A DNA stretch of 64,000 nucleotides. Origin: JACCZR01 sp963830065. Its GTDB lineage: Bacteria; Actinomycetota; Thermoleophilia; Solirubrobacterales; Thermoleophilaceae. How positions within the stretch are numbered: the stretch's first letter is position 1; each line of letters begins with the position of its first letter. The position numbers and the translations under genes were made by a program. This document shows, piece after piece, positions 37,966 to 46,776 of the stretch. The notes beneath the pieces are model-generated. The model made no database searches. It was not told the origin of the DNA and was given only the letters and a program-made list of their open reading frames with translations. Location of the stretch: contig CAWHLA010000009.1 of the NCBI GenBank assembly GCA_963830065.1, forward strand, positions 62,001 through 126,000, written 5' to 3'.

Positions 37966-38933
37966 TGCCGCGAACGCAGCTGGAGCTCCCCGACGAGGTC
38001 GCCACCGAGCTGGCCGGGCCCGGGGATGCGGTGATGAAGACGCTGGAGGAGCACCTGGACTGCGAGGTCTTCCTGCGCGGGAACGTGGTCACGCTCGACG
38101 GCGAGGAGGCCGACGTCGAGGCGGGCGCCGAGGTGGTCCGCGAGATCTCCGACCTGGTCCGCCAAGGGCATGAGATCGCGCCCGGCACGATCGAGGCGGT
38201 GGCCGGCGCGCTGGACCGCCACGAGAGCCCGGGGCGCATCCTGGAGGACGTGGTGTGGCGCCACCGCTCGCTGCGGGTAGCGCCGAAGACCGTCAACCAG
38301 AAGCGCTACGTGGACGCCATCCGCGAGAACACCGTCACCGTGGGCATCGGTCCCGCGGGCACGGGCAAGTCCTTCCTTGCGGTGGCGATGGCCGTGGCCG
38401 CGCTGTCTCGCCGCGAGGTCAACCGCATCGTGCTGACGCGCCCGGCGGTGGAGGCCGGCGAGAGCCTGGGCTTCCTGCCCGGCGACGTGATGGCCAAGGT
38501 CGACCCCTACCTGCGGCCCCTGTTCGACGCCCTCTACGCGATGCTCGAGCCCGAGCGGGTCAACCAGCACCTGGAGCGCGGGGTGATCGAGGTCGCGCCG
38601 CTGGCCTACATGCGCGGTCGCACGCTCAACGACGCGTTCGTGATCCTGGACGAGGCGCAGAACACCAGCCCCGAGCAGATGAAGATGTTCCTCACGCGGC
38701 TCGGCTTCAACTCCAAGATGGTGGTCACGGGGGACATCACGCAGGTCGACCTCCCGCGCGACCAGCGCTCGGGCCTGGTGGTGATCGGGGACATCCTCGA
38801 GACCGTCGAAGGGATCGAGTTCGTGCGCTTCGGCGGAGAGGACGTGGTGCGCCACAAGCTGGTGCAGCGCATCGTCGAGGCCTACGACGCCTACTCCCAG
38901 AGCCAGGCCCCCGGGCTGCGCCAGGCGCGGTAG
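37965..38933 (+). CDS. PhoH-family ATPase
   Basis: A 322-residue PhoH-like P-loop protein. N-terminal KH-like region (CEVFLRGNVVTLDGEEADVEA), then Walker A GPAGTGKS, PAVEAGESLGFLPGDV, Walker B FVILDEAQNTSPEQMKMFLTR, and GDITQVDLP. Probably an RNA helicase or nuclease-associated ATPase; with YbeY and Era it forms the 16S rRNA maturation cluster common in bacteria. The GTG shares its G with the yqeY stop. Confidence 0.94.
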   Translation: MPRTQLELPDEVATELAGPGDAVMKTLEEHLDCEVFLRGNVVTLDGEEADVEAGAEVVREISDLVRQGHEIAPGTIEAVAGALDRHESPGRILEDVVWRHRSLRVAPKTVNQKRYVDAIRENTVTVGIGPAGTGKSFLAVAMAVAALSRREVNRIVLTRPAVEAGESLGFLPGDVMAKVDPYLRPLFDALYAMLEPERVNQHLERGVIEVAPLAYMRGRTLNDAFVILDEAQNTSPEQMKMFLTRLGFNSKMVVTGDITQVDLPRDQRSGLVVIGDILETVEGIEFVRFGGEDVVRHKLVQRIVEAYDAYSQSQAPGLRQAR

Positions 38934-38945
38934 TGGAGGCGATCG

Positions 38946-39013
38946 TTTGTGGACTTACTGGGGCCCTGGCCCCCACAAGTCCACAACCGTCTGCGAAAGC
39001 CCGGGCCTGATCG
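38946..39013 (+). repeat. Putative 68-bp palindromic insertion at the 5' end of ybeY
   Basis: GATCG occurs at 38941-38945 and again at 39009-39013. Between them lies a 10-bp perfect inverted repeat, TTGTGGACTT (38947-38956) and AAGTCCACAA (38977-38986), with an inner GGGGCC/GGCCCC. Removing one 68-bp unit joins GTG GAG GCG ATC directly to GAT CTC GAC in the ybeY frame, directly after the phoH stop. This looks like a small MITE/REP-like element with a 5-bp target duplication. One copy only was noticed. Confidence 0.5.
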
Positions 39014-39357
39014 ATCTCGACCTCCTGGACGCGCCGGAGGAGCTGCGCGCGCCTGCTCTCGCCGCCCTGGCCGCCTGCGGTGTCGAGGACGGCCACATGG
39101 CCATAGCGCTGGTTGACCCCGGTCGTATCCGGGATCTGAACCGCCGGCACCGTTCGCTCGACGAGCCCACCGACGTCCTCTCGTTCCCGGTGGACCTCGG
39201 GCCGCCCGAGCTGGGCGACGTGGTCATCTGTCCCGAGCACACGGAGGATCTGGCCGAGGCCACCGTGCACGGCGTGCTGCACCTGTGCGGCATGGACCAC
39301 GAGGCGGACTCCGGCGAGATGCTCGAGCTCCAGGCGCGCATCCTGGCTGCCCTGTGA
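38947..39357 (+). CDS. ybeY: Endoribonuclease YbeY (5' end altered by insertion)
   Basis: A YbeY-family zinc RNase for 16S rRNA 3' maturation: VDPGRIRDLNRRHRSLDEPTDVLSFP and the metal-binding motif TVHGVLHLCGMDHEAD (HGxLHLxGxDH). The only in-frame start upstream of the conserved part is TTG 38947 inside the palindrome; the likely ancestral start is GTG 38933, now out of frame. The first 20 residues or so (WTYWGPGPHKSTTVCESPG) are therefore probably not ancestral. Overlaps era by GTGA. Confidence 0.87.
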   Translation: MWTYWGPGPHKSTTVCESPGLIDLDLLDAPEELRAPALAALAACGVEDGHMAIALVDPGRIRDLNRRHRSLDEPTDVLSFPVDLGPPELGDVVICPEHTEDLAEATVHGVLHLCGMDHEADSGEMLELQARILAAL

Positions 39358-40235
39358 CACGCGCGGGCTTCGTCGCCCTCGCCGGGCGCCCCAACGCCGG
39401 CAAGTCGACCCTTGTGAACGCGATCGTGGGCGGCAAGGTGGCGATCGTCTCCGACAAGCCCCAGACCACCCGGCGTGAGATCCGCGGGGTGGCCACCTCG
39501 CCGGACTGGCAGCTGGTGCTGGTCGACCTGCCGGGCGTCCAGCGGCCGCGCGACGTCATGACCGAGCGGATGCAGCGTCAGGTCGAGCGCTCGCTGTCCG
39601 ACGCCGACGCCGCGCTGTTCGTGCTCAACGGCGAGCAGTCGACGGGCCCGGGCGACAGCTACATCGCGCGGGCGATCGCCAAGGCGAGCGTCGATCCGGT
39701 GATCGCGCTCAACAAGGTGGACCGCCTCGATCGCGCGCGGACGCTCCAGGCGCTGGAGTCCGCCGCCGCCCTGGGCCTCAACGGCGAGATCTTCCCGGTG
39801 AGCGCCAAGACCGGCCAGGGGGTGCCGGCGCTGGCCGAGCACCTGGCGGGGCTGATGCCCGACAGCCCGTTCCTGTACCCCCCCGAGGACAAGAGCGACC
39901 TCCCCGAGCGGGTGCGGGTGGCGGAGCTGGTGCGCGAGCAGGTGCTGCGCCGCACGCGCGAGGAGGTGCCGCACGCGGTCGAGGTCGAGGTGGACGAGAT
40001 CGCCGAGCGCGAGGACGGGCTGCTGATGATCGAGGCGCGGGTGTGGACGGAGTCGGAGTCCCAGAAGGCGATCCTGATCGGAAAGGGCGGCTCGATGGTC
40101 AGGGCGGTGGGCACCGCGGCGCGAGAGGAGATCGAGGCCACGCTGGGCCGCCGGGTGCACCTGGACCTGAGCGTGCGCGTGCGGAAGGGCTGGCGGCGCG
40201 ACGAGGGCCTCCTGGACCGTCTCGGAATCGAGTGA
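39354..40235 (+). CDS. era: GTPase Era
   Basis: A 293-residue Era, which binds the 3' end of 16S rRNA during 30S assembly. G1 GRPNAGKST, G2 region KPQTTRREIRG, G3 DLPGVQRP, G4 NKVDRLD, and C-terminal KH domain (ILIGKGGSMVRAVGTAAREEIEATLGRRVHLDL). GTG 39354 overlaps the ybeY stop. Confidence 0.97.
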   Translation: MTRAGFVALAGRPNAGKSTLVNAIVGGKVAIVSDKPQTTRREIRGVATSPDWQLVLVDLPGVQRPRDVMTERMQRQVERSLSDADAALFVLNGEQSTGPGDSYIARAIAKASVDPVIALNKVDRLDRARTLQALESAAALGLNGEIFPVSAKTGQGVPALAEHLAGLMPDSPFLYPPEDKSDLPERVRVAELVREQVLRRTREEVPHAVEVEVDEIAEREDGLLMIEARVWTESESQKAILIGKGGSMVRAVGTAAREEIEATLGRRVHLDLSVRVRKGWRRDEGLLDRLGIE

Positions 40236-40846
40236 CTGCGAGACTCGCCGGGGTGGAGATCGCCTTCGACGAGAACGGGCTCGTGCCCTGCGTAGTGCAG
40301 GATTGGCGCACCGGAGAGGTGCTCACTCTGGCCTACATGAACGAGCAGGCGCTCGCGCGCACGCGCGAGACCGGCGAGATGCACTTCTGGAGCCGTTCGC
40401 GCGCCGAGCTGTGGCACAAGGGCGAGACCTCGGGCAACGTGCAGCGGCTGAGGGGCCTCCGCTACGACTGCGACGAGGACGCCGTGCTGGCGCTGGTGGA
40501 GCCCGCCGGCCCGGCCTGCCACACCGGCGAGCGCACCTGCTTCTACCGCGGTGACATGGAGCCGGCCGTGCACGAGGCGCTGCCCGCGCTGGAGCGGGTG
40601 ATCGCCGAGCGCCGCGGCGCCGCCACCGAGGACAGCTACACGGCCCGGCTGCTGGCCGACCCGCCCCACGTCGGGGAGAAGGTGCGCGAGGAGGCCGAGG
40701 AGGTCTCGCGCGCCGCGGGCGGGGAGTCGGACGAGCGGGTGACCGAGGAGGCCGCCGACGTGCTCTACCACCTGTCCGTGCTGCTGGCTTCCCGCGACCT
40801 GTCCCTGGCCGACGCGCTGCGGGTGCTCAATGAGCGTCGTCGCTGA
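40232..40846 (+). CDS. hisIE: Bifunctional phosphoribosyl-AMP cyclohydrolase / phosphoribosyl-ATP pyrophosphatase
   Basis: A 204-residue fused HisIE, steps 2 and 3 of histidine synthesis. HisI part: QDWRTGEVLTLAYMNEQAL, HFWSRSRAELWHKGETSGN, YDCDEDAVL, CHTGERTCFY (zinc cysteines). HisE part from about residue 105: EDSYTARLL, EEAEEVSRAA, EEAADVLYHLSVLL. No other his gene is in the window. It overlaps trpE by 17 nt, coupling a histidine gene to the tryptophan operon. GTG start in GTGA. Confidence 0.94.
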   Translation: MTARLAGVEIAFDENGLVPCVVQDWRTGEVLTLAYMNEQALARTRETGEMHFWSRSRAELWHKGETSGNVQRLRGLRYDCDEDAVLALVEPAGPACHTGERTCFYRGDMEPAVHEALPALERVIAERRGAATEDSYTARLLADPPHVGEKVREEAEEVSRAAGGESDERVTEEAADVLYHLSVLLASRDLSLADALRVLNERRR

Positions 40847-42284
40847 GCTCGAGCTGACCCCCACGCTCGAGGAGGCGCGGGAGCTGGCCACCCAGGGCGA
40901 CCTGATCCCCCTGCGGCACACCTTCATCGCCGACTGCGAGACGCCAGTCTCGGCCTACCTGAAGCTGCGCGGCGAGGGCCCTTCGTTCCTGCTGGAGTCC
41001 GCCGAGCAGGGCCAGCGGTTCGGGCGCTGGTCGTTCCTCGGCTTCCGTCCCCGCGCGGTGATCCGGTGGCAGCGGGGCGACGCCGGCGACCCCTACTCGA
41101 TGGTGGAGGACGAGCTCGGCCGCCTGACGCTCGCGCCAGTCGAGGGGCTGCCCCCGCTCGCCGGCGGCGCGGTGGGGCTGTTCGGCTACGACCTCGTGCG
41201 AACCTTCGAGCCCAGCGTGGGGGAGCCCAACCCCGACGAGCTGGGTGTGCCCGAGCTGGCGGTGATGATCGCCGAGCTGCTGGTGGCCTTCGACCACCTG
41301 CGCCACGAGGTGACCGTAATCGCCAACGTGCCCGCGGACGAGCTGGAGGAGGGCTACGCCCGCGCCGCGGAGGCCGTGGCGGAGGTGCGCGAGCGACTGG
41401 CGGGCCCGGTCCCGCGGGTCAGCGCGCCGCCGGCCGAGGCGCCCGAGTGGCGCTCGAACCTCGGCTCCGAGGGCTACGCCGAAGCCGTGGAGCAGGCCAA
41501 GGAGTACATCCGCGCGGGCGACGTCTACCAGGTGGTGCCCAGCCAGCGCTGGAGCGCCGACGCGCCGGTCGAGGCGTTCTCGATCTACCGCGGGCTGCGG
41601 GCCATCAACCCCAGCCCGTACATGTACTTCCTCGACTTCGAGGACTTCGAGATCGCCGGCGCCTCGCCGGAGTCGCTGGTGAAGGTGGAGGGCCGGCACG
41701 TGGCCCAGCGACCGATCGCCGGCACGCGACCGCGCGCCGCCACGGCCGCGGAGGACCTGGAGCGGGGCCGCGAGCTGCTCGCCGACGAGAAGGAGCGCGC
41801 GGAGCACGTGATGCTGGTCGACCTGGGCCGAAACGACCTCGGCCGGGTGTGCGAGTACGGCTCGGTCACCGTGGACGAGCTGATGGTCGTCGAGACCTAC
41901 TCGCACGTCATGCACATCGTCTCCTCGGTGTCCGGCACGCTGCGCGAGGACGTCAGCGCGATGGACGCGCTTCGCGCGTCGCTGCCCGCCGGGACGCTGT
42001 CGGGCGCTCCGAAGATCAGGGCCATGCAGATCATCGACGAGCTCGAGCCGGTCAGCCGCGGGCCCTACGGTGGCGCGATCGGCTACCTGTCGCACACCGG
42101 CGAGCTCGACACCTGCATCTACATCCGTTCCGCGGTGGTCAAGGACGGGCGAGTGCACCTCCAGGCGGGCGGGGGGATCGTCGCCGACTCCGACGCGGAC
42201 TACGAGGTGCGCGAGAGCGAGGCCAAGGCAGGCGCGGTGATGGACGCCGTCCGGCTGGCGGCGGCCCAGGGGGACTGGGCCTGA
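40830..42284 (+). CDS. trpE: Anthranilate synthase component I
   Basis: A 484-residue TrpE, which converts chorismate with ammonia from TrpG to anthranilate. N-terminal region with LLESAEQGQRFGRWSFLGF (the Trp-feedback LLES element), then the chorismate-binding domain: IRAGDVYQVVPSQRW, GASPESLV, RPIAGTRPRA, DLGRNDLGRV, SYSHVMH-type ETYSHVMHIVSSV, AGTLSGAPKIRAM. Length and motifs are normal. Feedback inhibition by tryptophan is expected. Confidence 0.96.
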   Translation: MSVVAELELTPTLEEARELATQGDLIPLRHTFIADCETPVSAYLKLRGEGPSFLLESAEQGQRFGRWSFLGFRPRAVIRWQRGDAGDPYSMVEDELGRLTLAPVEGLPPLAGGAVGLFGYDLVRTFEPSVGEPNPDELGVPELAVMIAELLVAFDHLRHEVTVIANVPADELEEGYARAAEAVAEVRERLAGPVPRVSAPPAEAPEWRSNLGSEGYAEAVEQAKEYIRAGDVYQVVPSQRWSADAPVEAFSIYRGLRAINPSPYMYFLDFEDFEIAGASPESLVKVEGRHVAQRPIAGTRPRAATAAEDLERGRELLADEKERAEHVMLVDLGRNDLGRVCEYGSVTVDELMVVETYSHVMHIVSSVSGTLREDVSAMDALRASLPAGTLSGAPKIRAMQIIDELEPVSRGPYGGAIGYLSHTGELDTCIYIRSAVVKDGRVHLQAGGGIVADSDADYEVRESEAKAGAVMDAVRLAAAQGDWA

Positions 42285-42847
42285 TGGCCACCGTCCTGGT
42301 CCTCGACAACTACGACTCGTTCACCTTCAACCTCGTGCAGTACCTGGGCGAGCTGGGGGCCGACCCGGTGGTGGTGCGCAACGACGTGGAGAGCGTCGAC
42401 GAGCTCGCGGCCCGCGGGCCGGAGCGGGTGGTGGTCTCGCCGGGGCCGTGCACGCCGGCCGAGGCGGGCACGTCGGTGGAGGCGATCCGCCGCTTTGCCG
42501 AGCAGGGGACACCTGTGTTGGGCGTGTGCCTGGGCCATCAGGCGCTGGCCGCTGCCTTCGGGGGGAAGGTGGTCCGGGGGCAGCCGGTGCACGGCAAGAC
42601 GGCCTCGGTGGACCACGACGGCCGCACCGTCTACCGCGGCTTGACGTCGCCGTTCGAGGTCGGTCGCTATCACTCGCTGGTCGTGGACCCCGATCTTCCC
42701 GACAACCTCCAGGTCTCCGCGCGCGCTGGCGACGTGATCATGGGCCTGCGCCACTCCGAGCTTCCGGCCGAGGGCGTGCAGTTCCACCCGGAGTCCGTGC
42801 TCACCGGGGAGGGCAAGAAGCTGCTGAGGAACTTCCTCGATGCCTGA
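42284..42847 (+). CDS. trpG: Anthranilate synthase glutamine amidotransferase component
   Basis: A 187-residue class I glutamine amidotransferase: LDNYDSFTFNLVQYLGELG, SPGPCTPAEAG, catalytic Cys in GVCLGHQALAAAFGG, and the His-Glu pair in GVQFHPESVLT. Supplies ammonia to TrpE. The ATG shares the A of the trpE stop; the gene overlaps trpD by 8 nt. Confidence 0.96.
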   Translation: MATVLVLDNYDSFTFNLVQYLGELGADPVVVRNDVESVDELAARGPERVVVSPGPCTPAEAGTSVEAIRRFAEQGTPVLGVCLGHQALAAAFGGKVVRGQPVHGKTASVDHDGRTVYRGLTSPFEVGRYHSLVVDPDLPDNLQVSARAGDVIMGLRHSELPAEGVQFHPESVLTGEGKKLLRNFLDA

Positions 42848-43862
42848 GGCGGTCCTCACCGAGGCCATCGACCGGGTCTCCGACGGCCACGACCTGAGCG
42901 TCGACGAGGCCGCCGCCGTGCTGCGGGAGATCATGGAGGGCCGCGCCTCCGAGGTGCAGACCGCCGCGTTCCTGATCGCGCTGCGCGCGAAGGGGGAGAC
43001 CGTCTCCGAGGTGGCGGGCCTGGCCCGCACCATGCGCGAGCTGGCGATTCCCGTGGCGGTGGACGGCGACATCGTGGACACAGCGGGCACCGGGGGCGGG
43101 CGCTCGACCTTCAACGTCTCCACCACCGCGGCCTTCGTGGCCGCGGGCGCGGGCTGCCGCGTGGCCAAGCACGGCGGGCGGTCCAACACCAGCCAGTGTG
43201 GGTCGGCCGACGTGCTGGAGGCGCTGGGCGCCCGCATCGACCCGACTCCCGAGGAGGTGGCCGCCTGCGTGGAGGAGGTCGGCTTCGGCTTCATGTTCGC
43301 GCCCGCCCACCACGGCGCGATGAAGCACGTGGCCCCGGTCCGGAGCGAGCTGGCGGTGCGCACCGCCTTCAACCTGCTGGGGCCGCTGACCAACCCCGCC
43401 GGCGCCCGGCGCCAGGTGATCGGGGTGTCCGAGCCCGCCTTCCTCGAGACCGTGGCGGGAGCGCTGGGCGAGCTGGGGACCGAGCGAGCGCTCGTGGTCT
43501 CCAGCGAGGACGGCTTCGACGAGTTCAGCGCTTCGGGCGAGACGCACGTGGTCGAGGTCGACGCGGGCTCGCTGCGCCGTTACTCCGTCGTGCCCGAGGA
43601 CATGGGTCTGGAGCGCGCCGCCAACGGCGCCGTGGGCGCGGGCACGCCCGACGAGAACGCCGCGGTGCTGCGCTCGGTGCTGGAGGGGGCGCAGGGGACC
43701 GAGCGGTCGCTGACCGTGCTGAACGCCGGTGCGGCGATCTACGCGGCCGGCCGGGCTCCCGACCTCGAATCCGGCGCCCGCTTGGCCGAGGAGTCGATCG
43801 ACAGCGGCGCGGCGAAGGACGTCCTGGAACGATTCGTGGCGCACACGAGGAGGGCGACTTGA
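42840..43862 (+). CDS. trpD: Anthranilate phosphoribosyltransferase
   Basis: A 340-residue TrpD, transferring phosphoribose from PRPP to anthranilate. Motifs: DTAGTGGGRSTFNVST (PRPP loop), VAKHGGRSNTSQCGSADVLEALG, FAPAHHGAMKHVAPVR, FNLLGPLTNPA. Length normal. The stop overlaps the trpC TTG. Confidence 0.96.
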   Translation: MPEAVLTEAIDRVSDGHDLSVDEAAAVLREIMEGRASEVQTAAFLIALRAKGETVSEVAGLARTMRELAIPVAVDGDIVDTAGTGGGRSTFNVSTTAAFVAAGAGCRVAKHGGRSNTSQCGSADVLEALGARIDPTPEEVAACVEEVGFGFMFAPAHHGAMKHVAPVRSELAVRTAFNLLGPLTNPAGARRQVIGVSEPAFLETVAGALGELGTERALVVSSEDGFDEFSASGETHVVEVDAGSLRRYSVVPEDMGLERAANGAVGAGTPDENAAVLRSVLEGAQGTERSLTVLNAGAAIYAAGRAPDLESGARLAEESIDSGAAKDVLERFVAHTRRAT

Positions 43863-44656
43863 GCATCCGGCTGGAGGAGCTGGTGTCGGCGACCCGGCGC
43901 TCGGTGGAGCGACGCAAGGACGAGGTGCCGTTCGCCGAGCTCGAGCGGCTGGCGATCGTGGGCGAGAGCGGACGGCCGTTCGCCGAGGCGCTGTCGCGCC
44001 CGGGCACGTCGGTGATCGCCGAGCACAAGCGCCGCTCGCCGTCGGCGGGGCCGATCCGCGAGGGCGCCAGCTGCACGGAGCTGGTGCAGGCATACGAGGG
44101 CGGCGGCGCCGCGGCGCTGTCGATCCTCACCGAAGAGGAGAATTTCGGCGGCTCACTCGACGATTTGCGCGAGGCGCGCGCGGCCACCGCGCTTCCGATC
44201 CTGCGCAAGGACTTCACCGTCGACCCCTACCAGCTGTTCGAGGCCAAGGCGGCCGGCGGCGACGCGGTGCTGGTCGTGGTGGGCTCTGCACCGGCCCGGG
44301 AGCTCGCCGGTCTGCTGGACCTGGCGGGCGAGCTCGACCTCGACGTGCTGGTGGAGATCCACCGCGACGACGAGCTCGAGGTGGCCCTCGAGCTGGACGC
44401 GGACGTCATCGGGATCAACAACCGCGACCTGGCCGATTTCAGCGTGGACCTGGACCGCACCTACGACCTCCTGGCCGACGTCCCGGCGGGCAAGACGGTC
44501 GTCTCGGAGTCCGGCATCTCGACCCGGGAGCAGATCGAGGAGCTCGAGACCGTAGGGGTGGACGCGGTGCTGGTGGGGGAGACGCTGATGCGTGCTCCCG
44601 ACCCCGAGGCTGCCACCCGGGAGCTCGCAGGCGACGAGGAGCAACAACAGGCGTAA
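43859..44656 (+). CDS. trpC: Indole-3-glycerol phosphate synthase
   Basis: A 265-residue TIM-barrel enzyme: VIAEHKRRSPSAGPI, ILTEEENFGGSLDDL, LPILRKDFTVDPYQ, VEIHRDDELEVAL, GINNRDLADFSVDL, VSESGISTREQ. TTG start in TTGA. It ends the first part of the split trp cluster; trpF, trpB and trpA come 5.7 kb later. Confidence 0.96.
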   Translation: MSIRLEELVSATRRSVERRKDEVPFAELERLAIVGESGRPFAEALSRPGTSVIAEHKRRSPSAGPIREGASCTELVQAYEGGGAAALSILTEEENFGGSLDDLREARAATALPILRKDFTVDPYQLFEAKAAGGDAVLVVVGSAPARELAGLLDLAGELDLDVLVEIHRDDELEVALELDADVIGINNRDLADFSVDLDRTYDLLADVPAGKTVVSESGISTREQIEELETVGVDAVLVGETLMRAPDPEAATRELAGDEEQQQA

Positions 44657-44685
44657 AGGCCCTTGGGAAGCGGCCCGCGGTTCCC

Positions 44686-44691
44686 TACCAT
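44686..44691 (+). promoter_or_regulatory. -10 box (TACCAT) for leaderless moxR
   Basis: TACCAT ends 7 nt before ATG 44699, giving the moxR cluster its own promoter after trpC. Confidence 0.55.
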
Positions 44692-44698
44692 CGAGCCG

Positions 44699-45645
<947 letters not shown>

Positions 45646-45649
<4 letters not shown>

Positions 45650-46776
45650 GCGTGCCGCGCGCCTGGGCAGCGGCGGCGCTCGGCGCGGCCTTGGCCCTGG
45701 CCGCGGCGGTGTTCGACTCCGCTTCGCTCTACCCGCCGGGGATCGCTCTCCTCATCCTGTCCGGGGGCGCGGTGGCCTGGGTGCGGCTGGCCGCCCGCAG
45801 CGCGGCCGTGGAGCGCGCGCCGGGGCCGACCAACGTGGTCGAGGAGCAGCCCTGGCCGCTCCGGCTCAGGGTGCGCACCGGGGTGCTGCCCGCGCCCGGA
45901 GGCGAGCTGCTCGAGCCGCTGCTGGGCTGGCCGGTGCCGATCGGCGGCCGCCGCAGCCAGGCGGTGCGGATCAACGTGCGCTTCTCGCGCCGCGGCCGGC
46001 GGGAGCTGGACGCGCCCGAGTTGGTCATCCGCGACCCGCTGCGGCTGTGCGAGCGCCGCGTCGAGGGCCCCGGCGGGGAGGAGGTGCTGGTTCTGCCCGC
46101 CGTCGAGCCGGTGAGCGCCCAGGGGGGCGGGGGCCGCGCCGGTGTCGGTGCACTGGCCGGTCACGGCGGCCGGCCGGCCGCGGGCCGGCTCCCGGGCGCC
46201 GAGGCCGAGCTGGACCTCGACGGGCTACGCCCCTACCGACCCGGCGCTTCGGCGTCACGGATCCATTGGCCGGCGTACGCGCGCACGGGCGAGATGCTCG
46301 AGCGCCGGCTGGTGGCCGAGTCGGAGTCCTCGCCGCTGGTGGTGCTCGACTCCCGCCGTGCGTCGAGCGAGGAGTCGCTGGACGCGGCGGTCCGCGCGGC
46401 GGCCTCGCTGTGCGTGCACCTGGCCCGCTTCGGCGGCGTCGGCGTGCTCCTGCCCGGCGACCGGCGCGTCACCCAGGTGGCGTCCGACCTCGTGGCCTGG
46501 CCCGCCGTGCACGCGCGGCTGGCCGTGGTGGAGGGCGCGTCGGGGGCGCCTGCGCTGGGCACCTCCCCGCGCAGCGGCGCCATCTTCTGGGTCACGGGCG
46601 CCGACCTCAGCAGCTCGCCTGCCGCCCTCAACCGCGCACCGGCGGGTGCGCGGATCCTGGTCAGCCCGCATCCGGTGCGATCGCTGGCCGTCACCTTCAC
46701 GGTCGCGGGCTGCTCGGGCCAGCCGGTGGGTCGCGCCTCACGAGCCGGGAGCCCGGCGCGGAGGAGCGCGGCATGA
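45646..46776 (+). CDS. DUF58 (VWA-like) membrane protein
   Basis: A 376-residue protein with two N-terminal membrane helices (AWAAAALGAALALAAAV; GIALLILSGGAVAWVRL), a beta-rich middle and the DUF58 core DLDGLRPYRPGASASRIHWPAYARTGEMLERRLV, followed by a von Willebrand A-like segment (PLVVLDSRRASSEESLDAAVRAAASL). Standard partner of MoxR and transglutaminase-like proteins. TTG start in TTGA. Confidence 0.87.

Noticed and set aside
40700..40830. Trp attenuator or T-box ahead of trpE
   Set aside because: trpE starts inside hisIE, leaving no room for a leader peptide or T-box, and no run of Trp codons is seen.
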